Below are positions 1 through 4,748 of a stretch of DNA of 5,088 bases, one piece after another (position 1 is the stretch's first letter; each line of letters begins with the position of its first letter). The notes under the pieces are model-generated. The model saw only the letters and a list, made by a program, of their open reading frames with translations, searched no databases and was not told the origin of the DNA. The DNA lies in the NCBI GenBank assembly GCA_028819835.1, contig JAPPKR010000199.1:1-5088 (forward strand), given 5' to 3'. The position numbers were made by a program, and so were the translations under genes. The DNA comes from a bacterium. GTDB lineage: Bacteria; Actinomycetota; Acidimicrobiia; UBA5794; ZC4RG35.

Positions 1-795
1 GGCGTCACCCACGCCTTCCTGACGCCCACGGCCCTGAAGGTGATGGCGCAGGTGCTCGACCCCGGTCCCCGCTTCGATCTCGACCTCCGGGTCATAGCCA
101 GCGGCGGAGAGTCGGTGGCCGACGAGTTGCACCGCTGGAGTGAGCGGGATCTGGGAGCTGTCATCAACGAGTTCTACGGTCTTACCGAGGTGAACCACCT
201 GGTGGGTGGATGCGAGGCGCTGTGGCCCGGACAGCCGGGATGGATGGGACTGCCGTATCCGGGTCGCGAGGTGGCAGTACTCGATGAGGAGGGAGAAGAG
301 GTATCTCCCGGCCAGATTGGCGAGATCGCGGTGCGGCCGGGCGATCCCACCCAGATGCTTGAGTATTGGGGTAACCCGGAGGCGACCGCGGGCATGCGCC
401 GGGACGGCTGGATCATGACCGGCGACCAGGCCATCTTGGATGGCGACGGCTACATCCGGTTTCTCGGCCGCGACGACGACATGATCGCCAGCGCCGGCTA
501 CCGAATCGGCCCCGCCGAGGTGGAGGAGTCGCTGGTCCGCCATCCCGCGGTGGCGGAAGTGGCCGTCATCCCGGCGCCCGATGAGATCAGGGGCCATGTG
601 GTCAAGGCAATGGTGGTCCTTGCCGACGGGCACCGGGCGGGAGACGATCTGACCCAAGTGCTCCAAGCCCAGGTCAAGACCCAGTTGGCCGCCTACAAAT
701 ACCCGCGGATAGTCGAGTACGTCGACAACCTGCCCAAGACCTCCACCGGCAAGCTCAACCGCAAACTCCTAGCCGCCCAAGCCCGCTCCGCCTGA
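1..795 (+). CDS. AMP-forming acyl-CoA synthetase (ACS/ACSM-like), 3' part
   Basis: The reading frame is open from the first base, so the gene starts upstream; 264 residues and the TGA stop are present. Seen, in fragment numbering: the adenylate-forming signature YGLTE at 59-63, TGD at 140-142 (adenylate ribose contact), the hinge and C-terminal lid GRDDDMIASAGYRIGPAEVE at about 156-175, and the A10 motif PKTSTGKLNR at 245-254, whose Lys251 is the expected catalytic lysine for adenylation. Family knowledge: these cytoplasmic enzymes activate a carboxylic acid with ATP to an acyl-AMP, then transfer it to CoA. The stretch AYKYPRIVEYVDNLPKT is typical of the acetyl-CoA synthetase and medium-chain ACSM branch rather than long-chain FadD. 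The substrate cannot be read because most of the N-terminal acid-binding domain lies outside. All C-terminal catalytic elements look intact. The gene converges on the membrane protein gene ending at 954. Confidence 0.93.
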   Translation, partial: GVTHAFLTPTALKVMAQVLDPGPRFDLDLRVIASGGESVADELHRWSERDLGAVINEFYGLTEVNHLVGGCEALWPGQPGWMGLPYPGREVAVLDEEGEEVSPGQIGEIAVRPGDPTQMLEYWGNPEATAGMRRDGWIMTGDQAILDGDGYIRFLGRDDDMIASAGYRIGPAEVEESLVRHPAVAEVAVIPAPDEIRGHVVKAMVVLADGHRAGDDLTQVLQAQVKTQLAAYKYPRIVEYVDNLPKTSTGKLNRKLLAAQARSA

Positions 796-928
796 CACTC
801 GGCGGGCGAAGGCCGTCACTAATCACCGGGGTTGGGGCAAGTTCTTCGAGAAATCGGGAAAGTCCAAAGGCACGGTACTCCTACGCTCGGCGCAGCTAGG
901 AGATTATTGAACGCCGCCTCACGGGGGC

Positions 929-952
929 CGTGCCCGCTTGGCCGATGGCACG
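929..952 (-). terminator. hairpin just after the membrane protein gene, possible terminator
   Basis: CGTGCC (929-934) and GGCACG (947-952) form a perfect 6-bp stem with a 12-nt loop, starting 1 nt beyond the stop codon of the minus-strand gene. A second short stem, CACGG (920-924) with CCGTG (928-932), overlaps it on the far side. The position suits transcription ending between two convergent genes. No T-run follows on the minus strand, so it is not a canonical intrinsic terminator. Confidence 0.3.
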
Positions 953-953
953 T

Positions 954-1586
954 TCAGCGGATGGACCGCTCGATGGTGTTGAGGCGTTGTTCTATGCTTT
1001 CGCCACTGCCGATGCCCAAGGACCGCTCAATGCGATGCAGCCGGTTGTCGACATCTTCCAAGTCGGGTGTCCGGGAAGCCATACCCATGGCAATCCGGTG
1101 CTGATCGACAAATGACGAGCCCTGCTTGGCAGACCTGGGAGTAGGCGCTGGATGGAGTAAGGCTAAGGCTGCCATACCCAACCCCAGGAAGGTTACCCTG
1201 ATCATCCATTCTGTGGCTGGGTGGGGAATGTCAACGTTGCTCATCAATACCTCAGTTGCACCGCTGCTGGCAGCACCTGTTATGAGGCCACAAACAATGC
1301 AGATCCCCCAAGAGAACAAGTCGTAATCGTACTTGCTCTTCGGTGCTTTGTACCTGGTCTCCAACACGAGTACCGGCACGTTCCATATGAACACGGCAAT
1401 TGACCCAAACCAGCACAGCGGCCATAGCAGGAACCAACCTGAGCCGCTTTCACTTTCGCCGGACATCGGATGCCACAAAACGGTGAGTGCCACTATGAGT
1501 CCACCCGACACGATAATTGCGGTTATTCGAAGCGCCGCCCTGAGGACGGCTTCTTTATCTTTGATCTCCTTTGACCTCCTTCTCAA
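954..1586 (-). CDS. four-helix membrane protein with duplicated amphipathic C-terminal segment, unknown function
   Basis: I do not recognise a family. From the chosen start the protein has 210 residues. Hydrophobic segments lie at about 17-38, 51-75, 90-114 and 127-145. Charges fit the positive-inside rule: a basic N-terminus (MRRRSKEIKDK), an acidic first loop (SGESESGSG), a basic second loop (ETRYKAPKSKYDYD), then an acidic short loop. This puts both ends in the cytoplasm. The roughly 65-residue tail ends in two copies of a 12-residue unit, VDNRLHRIERSL (179-190) and IEQRLNTIERSI (198-209), with L/I spaced as a short coiled coil. Start choice: TTG at 1584-1586 has GGAG nine bases upstream and overlaps the preceding ORF's TGA as TTGA. 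An in-frame TTG at 1599-1601 would add five residues but has no ribosome site. By eye third positions are much less GC-rich than in glpK, suggesting transfer. Coherent topology supports a real gene. Confidence 0.72.
   Translation of the reverse strand: MRRRSKEIKDKEAVLRAALRITAIIVSGGLIVALTVLWHPMSGESESGSGWFLLWPLCWFGSIAVFIWNVPVLVLETRYKAPKSKYDYDLFSWGICIVCGLITGAASSGATEVLMSNVDIPHPATEWMIRVTFLGLGMAALALLHPAPTPRSAKQGSSFVDQHRIAMGMASRTPDLEDVDNRLHRIERSLGIGSGESIEQRLNTIERSIR
963..1032 (-). repeat. 57-bp-spaced internal duplication in the membrane protein tail
   Basis: GGACCGCTCGATG (963-975) and GGACCGCTCAATG (1020-1032) match at 12 of 13 bases, exactly 57 bp (19 codons) apart and in frame. They encode the IERS cores of the two amphipathic repeats. 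Flanking similarity is weaker, as expected for an in-frame duplication that has since diverged. Confidence 0.6.
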
Positions 1587-1792
1587 TTGATCTGACTCCA
1601 ATCATGGAGTAACGGTCTGTCGCGCTTCCTGTGTCCTGTCCGAGACCTTCGGCGGTCATGCTGCGGGTTCCCGCGCAGGTCGCTGAGGTGGGTCCAGAAG
1701 ACCTCCGCCAAACTTCCGTGGGGCGACGAGCATTCACACCCAACAGGACCACGGTGTGATTCGAAACGAAATAGCTGGCCATACGTTTTCAT
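1583..1792 (-). CDS. possible 70-residue protein, coupled upstream of the membrane protein
   Basis: A candidate small gene, not recognised. It would begin MKTYGQLFRFESHRGPVG at ATG 1790-1792 with GGAG five bases upstream, and end WSQIN at TGA 1583-1585. In favour: the start overlaps the stop of a four-codon ORF as ATGA, its stop overlaps the chosen TTG start of the membrane protein as TTGA, and its third-position composition resembles the membrane gene. Such overlaps suggest translational coupling. Against: the second half (about 44-66) is crowded with Arg, His and Asp and reads like a non-coding frame, there is no clear domain, and another minus-strand frame is also open across part of the region. 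It may instead be a leader whose translation controls the membrane protein, or chance. Confidence 0.35.
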   Translation of the reverse strand: MKTYGQLFRFESHRGPVGCECSSPHGSLAEVFWTHLSDLRGNPQHDRRRSRTGHRKRDRPLLHDWSQIN

Positions 1793-1815
1793 AGTTTCTC
1801 CATTGGCTCCTCCTT
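1789..1815 (-). promoter_or_regulatory. strong Shine-Dalgarno with four-codon ORF (MEKL)
   Basis: On the minus strand AAGGAGG (1809-1815) stands five bases before ATG 1801-1803, which opens ATG GAG AAA CTA TGA. The TGA overlaps the ATG of the 70-residue ORF as ATGA. This is the best ribosome-binding site in the low-GC block, yet the ORF it serves stops after four codons. It could load ribosomes for the coupled downstream ORFs. It is also possible that the site serves an ORF whose frame has been broken by a small deletion. Confidence 0.45.
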
Positions 1816-1840
1816 CCGAGGAAGCCTTCCTTTTGGAAGG
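1805..1840 (-). promoter_or_regulatory. SD-sequestering hairpin plus adjacent stem in the 5' leader
   Basis: GGCTCCTC (1805-1812) pairs with GAGGAAGCC (1818-1826) as eight base pairs with one bulged base and a 5-nt loop. On the minus-strand transcript this stem covers most of the AAGGAGG ribosome site. Immediately 5' in that transcript lies a perfect CCTTCC/GGAAGG stem (1825-1830 with 1835-1840) closing a 4-nt loop. A third copy, GGAAGGC at 1860-1866, could pair instead with GCCTTCC at 1824-1830. These alternatives could switch access to the ribosome site; no ligand class is recognised. Confidence 0.35.
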
Positions 1841-2100
1841 TAGCCGATTTGAAGCCAAGGGAAGGCGTGATGGGTTTGGAGTGCCCGATAACCGGCAGGC
1901 AAGCAGGTGAGCCGAGTTCTGGGGGGCTTCCTATGCCTGGGCTTCAGTGGCTCCTGCCTTCTGAATCCGCCTTGAGACTCCTATTGGCCTACAAGCCCCG
2001 GATGGCGTGCTCCGTACCGCGACAGGAGCGGCAGGGCAGAGGGTTCACTTTCCCAACGGCTTCTGGTTTGGGTTGGTTTTGCGCCCGACCGGCGCGTCAA

Positions 2101-2266
2101 CTAGAGACGTAACACATTCTTCATGTTAGTACAGGCGACCGCGGGCCTCTCGAGTCCTCGCCCCGGCCGGGCGTCTCTCCGCCACGTAGGGCTGATGGAA
2201 GATACGGCAGGTTGTTGCTGAGAACGCCCGGCCGGGTGTCCCACGAAAGGTGCCGCCCGTCTCTAG
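2101..2266. repeat. outer 9-bp inverted repeat CTAGAGACG/CGTCTCTAG
   Basis: CTAGAGACG at 2101-2109 and its exact reverse complement CGTCTCTAG at 2258-2266 bracket 148 bp that include the stronger inner inverted repeat. Identity stops sharply at both ends of each arm. No direct repeat flanks the pair, so it lacks the target-site duplication expected of a fresh miniature transposable element. A 9-base match at this distance could arise by chance. Confidence 0.35.
2162..2236. repeat. inverted repeat with self-palindromic CCCGGCCGGG arms
   Basis: CCCGGCCGGGCG (2162-2173) and CGCCCGGCCGGG (2225-2236) are perfect inverse copies. The inner bases TCTC (2174-2177) and GAGA (2220-2223) extend the stem past one bulged A at 2224, giving 16 base pairs around a 42-nt loop. 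Each arm also contains the 10-bp palindrome CCCGGCCGGG. It lies 111 bp beyond the lipoprotein stop and could fold in RNA from either strand, or act as paired protein-binding sites. The long loop and lack of a T-run argue against a simple terminator. Confidence 0.6.
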
Positions 2267-2346
2267 AGGGCACAGCCAGGACACGTTTACGGGACGGACC
2301 TGCGGAGAACGGCGATCCGATTTCACGGTTGCGCCGCTGTTAGGGT

Positions 2347-2901
2347 CTACTGGGGTTTTGCGAAGGTGAGGAGCCAGGTTCCGTCGAACTCCTCGTAGAT
2401 GAACACCATGTTCACCAGCCCTCCCGGGAAGCGGGCGGTGTGCTTGGTCTCCCACTTGCCGGGGGCTATCTCGGTGGGCGGGGAGGTCTCTTCCGCGGTG
2501 AAGGTCAAGTTCTGGTTCTTGAAGGGCTGCATGTTTGTCCGGATGCTTTCCCTTTCCTCCTCCCAGTAGCTGTCCGAGTAGAAGATCTCGAGTGCGTCGG
2601 GGTCGTGGGTGTTGTAGACATCCCACAGGTGCATGGTCTTCTCGCGGAGGTGTACCACCATGTCTAACGGCTCGTCGGAGGTGGAGGCGGCTTCCTCGGC
2701 GGCGTCTTCGGTGGTGGCAGTCTCCACCTGGGGCGACTCGGTGGTCGTGGGCGCGGCAGTTGTGGTGGGCGCCGATGTCGTGGCGGGCACGGTGGTTTCA
2801 GGGACCTCGGCGCCGGTGGGCTCCTCGGATGACCCGCCGCAGCCGGCTAAGACGAAGGACAGCGCCAGGATGGCGGCCAGCGCCGTTCTATTCCTGAGCA
2901 T
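2347..2901 (-). CDS. secreted lipoprotein with Thr-rich stalk and NTF2-like domain
   Basis: A 184-residue protein. Residues 1-20 form a lipoprotein signal peptide: basic MLRNR, a hydrophobic core (ALAAILALSFVL) and lipobox LAGC, so Cys21 should be lipidated and the protein anchored on the outer face of the membrane. Residues 22-79 are a disordered Thr/Pro/Ala/Glu-rich stalk with repeated TTT and PTTT runs. Residues 82-184 look like a compact NTF2/SnoaL-like fold: helix HLREKTMHLWDVYNTHDPDALEIFYSDSYW, followed by strands ending FIYEEFDGTWLLTFAKP. Family knowledge: extracytoplasmic NTF2-like domains often bind small ligands or partner proteins and commonly lack catalysis; none is identifiable here. 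ATG 2899-2901 is chosen because it gives a canonical signal peptide; an in-frame ATG at 2938-2940 would add thirteen polar residues before it. It lies 141 bp downstream of glpK on the same strand. Confidence 0.87.
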   Translation of the reverse strand: MLRNRTALAAILALSFVLAGCGGSSEEPTGAEVPETTVPATTSAPTTTAAPTTTESPQVETATTEDAAEEAASTSDEPLDMVVHLREKTMHLWDVYNTHDPDALEIFYSDSYWEEERESIRTNMQPFKNQNLTFTAEETSPPTEIAPGKWETKHTARFPGGLVNMVFIYEEFDGTWLLTFAKPQ

Positions 2902-2902
2902 T

Positions 2903-2919
2903 AGGCGCGATCGCCTCCT
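2903..2919 (-). promoter_or_regulatory. ribosome site and hairpin in front of the lipoprotein start
   Basis: On the minus strand AGGAGG (2914-2919) is 12 bases from the ATG, longer than usual. The gap and part of the ribosome site form a perfect hairpin, AGGCG-ATCG-CGCCT (2903-2916). Folding would hide the last three bases of AGGAGG and change the effective spacing. The ribosome site supports the ATG at 2899-2901 as the true start. Confidence 0.5.
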
Positions 2920-2998
2920 GTTCGGCTTCGGTTGGCACATCTTGATCGAAGGGTACCCAAGGCCGTGTTGGACGACGGCATTTCAGCTACAACGCCAT

Positions 2999-3019
2999 CC
3001 GCCTGCGAGGTGCTGGCGG
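2999..3019 (-). other. hairpin in the glpK-lipoprotein gap
   Basis: CCGCC (2999-3003) and GGCGG (3015-3019) make a 5-bp GC stem with an 11-nt loop, about 25 bases beyond the glpK stop. No T-run follows, so termination is doubtful and read-through into the lipoprotein gene remains possible. No convincing separate promoter for the lipoprotein was found in the 141-bp gap. Confidence 0.25.
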
Positions 3020-3042
3020 CAGAGCCTAGGCGCTTACCCGGA

Positions 3043-4542
3043 TCAGGTGTTGCCCACCCAGTCCAAAGAGCGGGCCACTGCCTTCTGCCAGCGGCCGTAC
3101 CGGGCCTCTTCCGACACCTGCGGCGACCAGCGCCGGTCTTCCTGCCAGTTGCGGCGCAGATCGTCGAGGCTGTCCCAGAACCCTTCTGCGAGTCCGGCGC
3201 CGTAGGCGGCGCCCAGGGCGGTGGTCTCGCTCACCCGCGGGCACACCACCTCGACGTCCAGGATGTCCGACTGGAACTGCATCAGCAGGTCGTTGGAGAC
3301 CATCCCCCCGTCGACCCGCAACTCGGTCAGGGCCACGTCGGAGTCGGCCCGCATGGCGTCCAGGACCTCCCGGGTCTGGTAGGCGGTTGCCTCCAAGGCG
3401 GCCCGGGCGATGTGACCTTTGTTGGAGAACCGGGTCAGGCCGGTGATGACGCCCCGGGCGTCCGTTCTCCAATGGGGAGCGAACAGCCCCGAGAAGGCCG
3501 GCACGAAATAAACGTCGCCGTTGTCCGGCACCGAGGCGGCCATCGCCTCCACCTCGGGTGCGGTGGCGATCATCCCCAGGTTGTCGCGGAGCCACTGGAT
3601 CAGGGAACCGGTGACCGCCACCGACCCCTCCAGAGCAAAGATCGGGTCGGACCCGGCCACCTGGTAGCCGACCGTGGTGAGCAGGCCGTGGGTTGACGGC
3701 ACCCTTCGGGTTCCGGTGTTCATGAGCAGGAAGCAACCCGTGCCGTAAGTGTTCTTGGCCTCTCCCGGCCGGAAACACGTCTGGCCGAACAGGGCGGCCT
3801 GCTGGTCTCCGAGGATGGCCGAGATCGGCACTCCCTCGAGGAAGCCGGTCCCTGTCCCCACGCGACCGATGGAGGGGAAGATCTCGGCCATCACCGAGCG
3901 GGGAATTCCCATCGCTCCGAGCAGTTCATCACTCCAGTCGAGGGTTTCGAGATCCATCAGCAGAGTCCGCGAAGCGTTGGTGACATCGGTTACGTGCCTG
4001 CCTCCCGCCACTCCGCCGGTGAGGTTCCAGACCAGCCAGGAGTCGACGGTGCCCACCACGGCTCGGCCCGAGGCCGCCTTCTCCGCCACACCGTCGGCGT
4101 TCTCCAGCAACCAGGCTGCTTTGGGTCCGCTGAAGTAGGTGGCCAGTGGGAGGCCGGTCCGGTCCCGGAAGCGGTCGATCCCGCCTTCCCGGGCCAGTCT
4201 CTCACAGATCCGGTCGGTCCGGGTGTCCTGCCACACGATGGCGTTGGCCAGCGGCCTGCCGTTGGCGCGGTCCCAGACGACGGTGGTCTCCCGCTGGTTG
4301 GCGATCCCGACGGCCGCAAGATCCCCGGCCTCCATACCCGCCGAAGAGAGCGCTTCTGTGACAACCGCTTCAGTGGTCTGGAGAATCTCTGAGGGATCGT
4401 GCTCCACCCACCCCGGTTGGGGGAGGATCTGGCGGAATTCCCGCTGCGCAGAGGCGATCACGGCTCCCGAGTGATCGAAGATCATGAACCTGGTGCTGGT
4501 GGTTCCCTGGTCGATGGCCCCGACCGCTCGTCCCTTGCTCAT
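3043..4542 (-). CDS. glpK: glycerol kinase GlpK
   Basis: Complete, 499 residues, the usual length. It phosphorylates glycerol with ATP to sn-glycerol 3-phosphate in the cytoplasm, trapping glycerol for catabolism and phospholipid synthesis. Seen: FGGY-kinase phosphate loop DQGTTSTR (11-18); glycerol-binding Arg84-Glu85 in NQRET, Tyr136 in TYFSGPK, and Asp246-Gln247 in [10 protein letters not shown], where Asp246 is the expected catalytic base; nucleotide-site NTYGTGCF (264-271), TGS (311-313) and [11 protein letters not shown] (410-420); and second FGGY signature region [21 protein letters not shown] (376-396). The wording [10 protein letters not shown] is typical of actinobacterial enzymes. 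The loop before VPIS (226-238) lacks the Gly-Gly-Thr-Arg used by E. coli GlpK to bind fructose 1,6-bisphosphate, and also lacks the histidine phosphorylated by HPr in Firmicutes. The ATG at 4540-4542 directly precedes the phosphate-loop strand and has only a weak upstream GGCGGG. No glpF or glpD is in view. Confidence 0.97.
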   Translation of the reverse strand: MSKGRAVGAIDQGTTSTRFMIFDHSGAVIASAQREFRQILPQPGWVEHDPSEILQTTEAVVTEALSSAGMEAGDLAAVGIANQRETTVVWDRANGRPLANAIVWQDTRTDRICERLAREGGIDRFRDRTGLPLATYFSGPKAAWLLENADGVAEKAASGRAVVGTVDSWLVWNLTGGVAGGRHVTDVTNASRTLLMDLETLDWSDELLGAMGIPRSVMAEIFPSIGRVGTGTGFLEGVPISAILGDQQAALFGQTCFRPGEAKNTYGTGCFLLMNTGTRRVPSTHGLLTTVGYQVAGSDPIFALEGSVAVTGSLIQWLRDNLGMIATAPEVEAMAASVPDNGDVYFVPAFSGLFAPHWRTDARGVITGLTRFSNKGHIARAALEATAYQTREVLDAMRADSDVALTELRVDGGMVSNDLLMQFQSDILDVEVVCPRVSETTALGAAYGAGLAEGFWDSLDDLRRNWQEDRRWSPQVSEEARYGRWQKAVARSLDWVGNT

Positions 4543-4601
4543 CCCGCCAAGACACTAGCTTCATCCTGGGTCCGGAGCGCCGGCGAAGTGGAGTCAATTC
4601 C

Positions 4602-4630
4602 TTGGTGAGACAATGGGCTGGCGGTATGGT
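4602..4630 (+). promoter_or_regulatory. possible sigma-70-type promoter for the ERG4/ERG24-like gene
   Basis: TTGGTG (4602-4607) and TATGGT (4625-4630) are separated by exactly 17 bases. The -10 matches four of six consensus positions and the -35 matches three. Transcription would begin near 4637, giving a leader of about 110 bases. The hexamers are weak enough that this is a candidate only. Confidence 0.35.
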
Positions 4631-4657
4631 CATAGCCAAGGGTATTGGTGACCGCCA
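4619..4657. promoter_or_regulatory. dyad overlapping the candidate -10, possible operator
   Basis: TGGCGGT (4619-4625) and ACCGCCA (4651-4657) are perfect inverse copies 25 bp apart. The left arm ends on the first base of the candidate -10 box and the right arm falls just after the expected transcription start. That is a typical arrangement for a repressor site, or for a transcript-leader hairpin. No regulator is encoded nearby. Confidence 0.35.
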
Positions 4658-4748
4658 TCGTCGATTCTGCGTGCACCACCCTCCGCCGGTAAGCCGACGG
4701 ATGCGATCATCGGGGAGATCGCTCCACCCCAGGAAGGAGTAACCGGTC

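Larger units (their letters stand above)
1841..2346. other. 506-bp region without a convincing gene, containing several dyads
   Basis: No reading frame here has a supported start, domain-like composition and length together. The open frames include a plus-strand stretch at about 1849-2112 of low-complexity, Pro/Gly/Arg-rich character. The region holds a small hairpin GCGCC-CGACC-GGCGC (2081-2095), TAACA/TGTTA arms (2110-2114 and 2124-2128), and the larger inverted repeats listed separately. It may be the untranslated leader of the minus-strand block at its low-coordinate side, and the 3' untranslated region of the lipoprotein gene at its high-coordinate side. No transposase remnant, tRNA or known riboswitch was recognised. 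Confidence 0.5.
4543..4748. promoter_or_regulatory. divergent intergenic region between glpK and the ERG4/ERG24-like gene
   Basis: This 206-bp spacer must hold the start signals of two divergent genes. A plus-strand promoter and dyad are listed separately. For glpK, a TTGACT that resembles a -35 box lies on the minus strand at 4592-4597, but no matching -10 stands 16-18 bases on, so I do not call a glpK promoter. Several short dyads (GGTCA 4628-4632 with TGACC 4649-4653, and CCAA/TTGG within) overlap the same 40 bp, which suggests a regulator-binding area. Confidence 0.5.

Noticed and set aside
1757..1775. TTTCGAATC on the minus strand resembles a tRNA T-loop.
   Set aside because: The flanking bases do not form a 5-bp T-stem, and no acceptor or anticodon arm is found at the required distances.
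1555..1782. Minus-strand 75-codon frame starting MASYFVSNHTVVLLGVN.
   Set aside because: The N-terminus looks natural, but there is no ribosome site at the start, the rest is Arg/Ser/Thr-rich, and it overlaps the better-supported membrane protein start; the competing frame with ATGA and TTGA overlaps was preferred.
2081..2095. GCGCC-CGACC-GGCGC hairpin as an intrinsic terminator.
   Set aside because: The adjacent T-run precedes the stem on the plus strand and reads as A on the minus strand, so neither orientation gives a stem followed by T residues.
1849..2112. Plus-strand open frame of 87 codons in the gene-free region.
   Set aside because: There is no ribosome site before the TTG, GTG or ATG candidates, and its composition is low in acidic and aliphatic residues with no recognisable motif.
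2126..2626. Minus-strand open frame of 166 codons overlapping the lipoprotein gene and the gene-free gap.
   Set aside because: It shares DNA with the well-supported lipoprotein in another frame, is rich in Arg, Pro and His, and has no ribosome site.
3015..3050. Minus-strand sequence CACCTGATCCGGGTAA at the glpK stop resembles the 3' half of a TPP riboswitch (THI box).
   Set aside because: The required CTGAGA-containing 5' half is absent from the preceding 150 bases, the following bases (GCGCCTAGG) do not restore the conserved GCC-AGCGTAGGGA pairing, and part of the match encodes the GlpK C-terminus.
2633..3205. Plus-strand open frame of 190 codons opposite the lipoprotein start and the end of glpK.
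   Set aside because: It is the reverse complement of the signal peptide and Thr-rich stalk; the Val/Ala/Ser runs are mirror images of Thr codons, with no start signals.
2932..3696. Long plus-strand open frame of 254 codons opposite glpK.
   Set aside because: It is antisense to a well-supported gene, has no ribosome site, and its Gly/His/Pro/Val-rich translation is what GC-rich antisense frames typically give.
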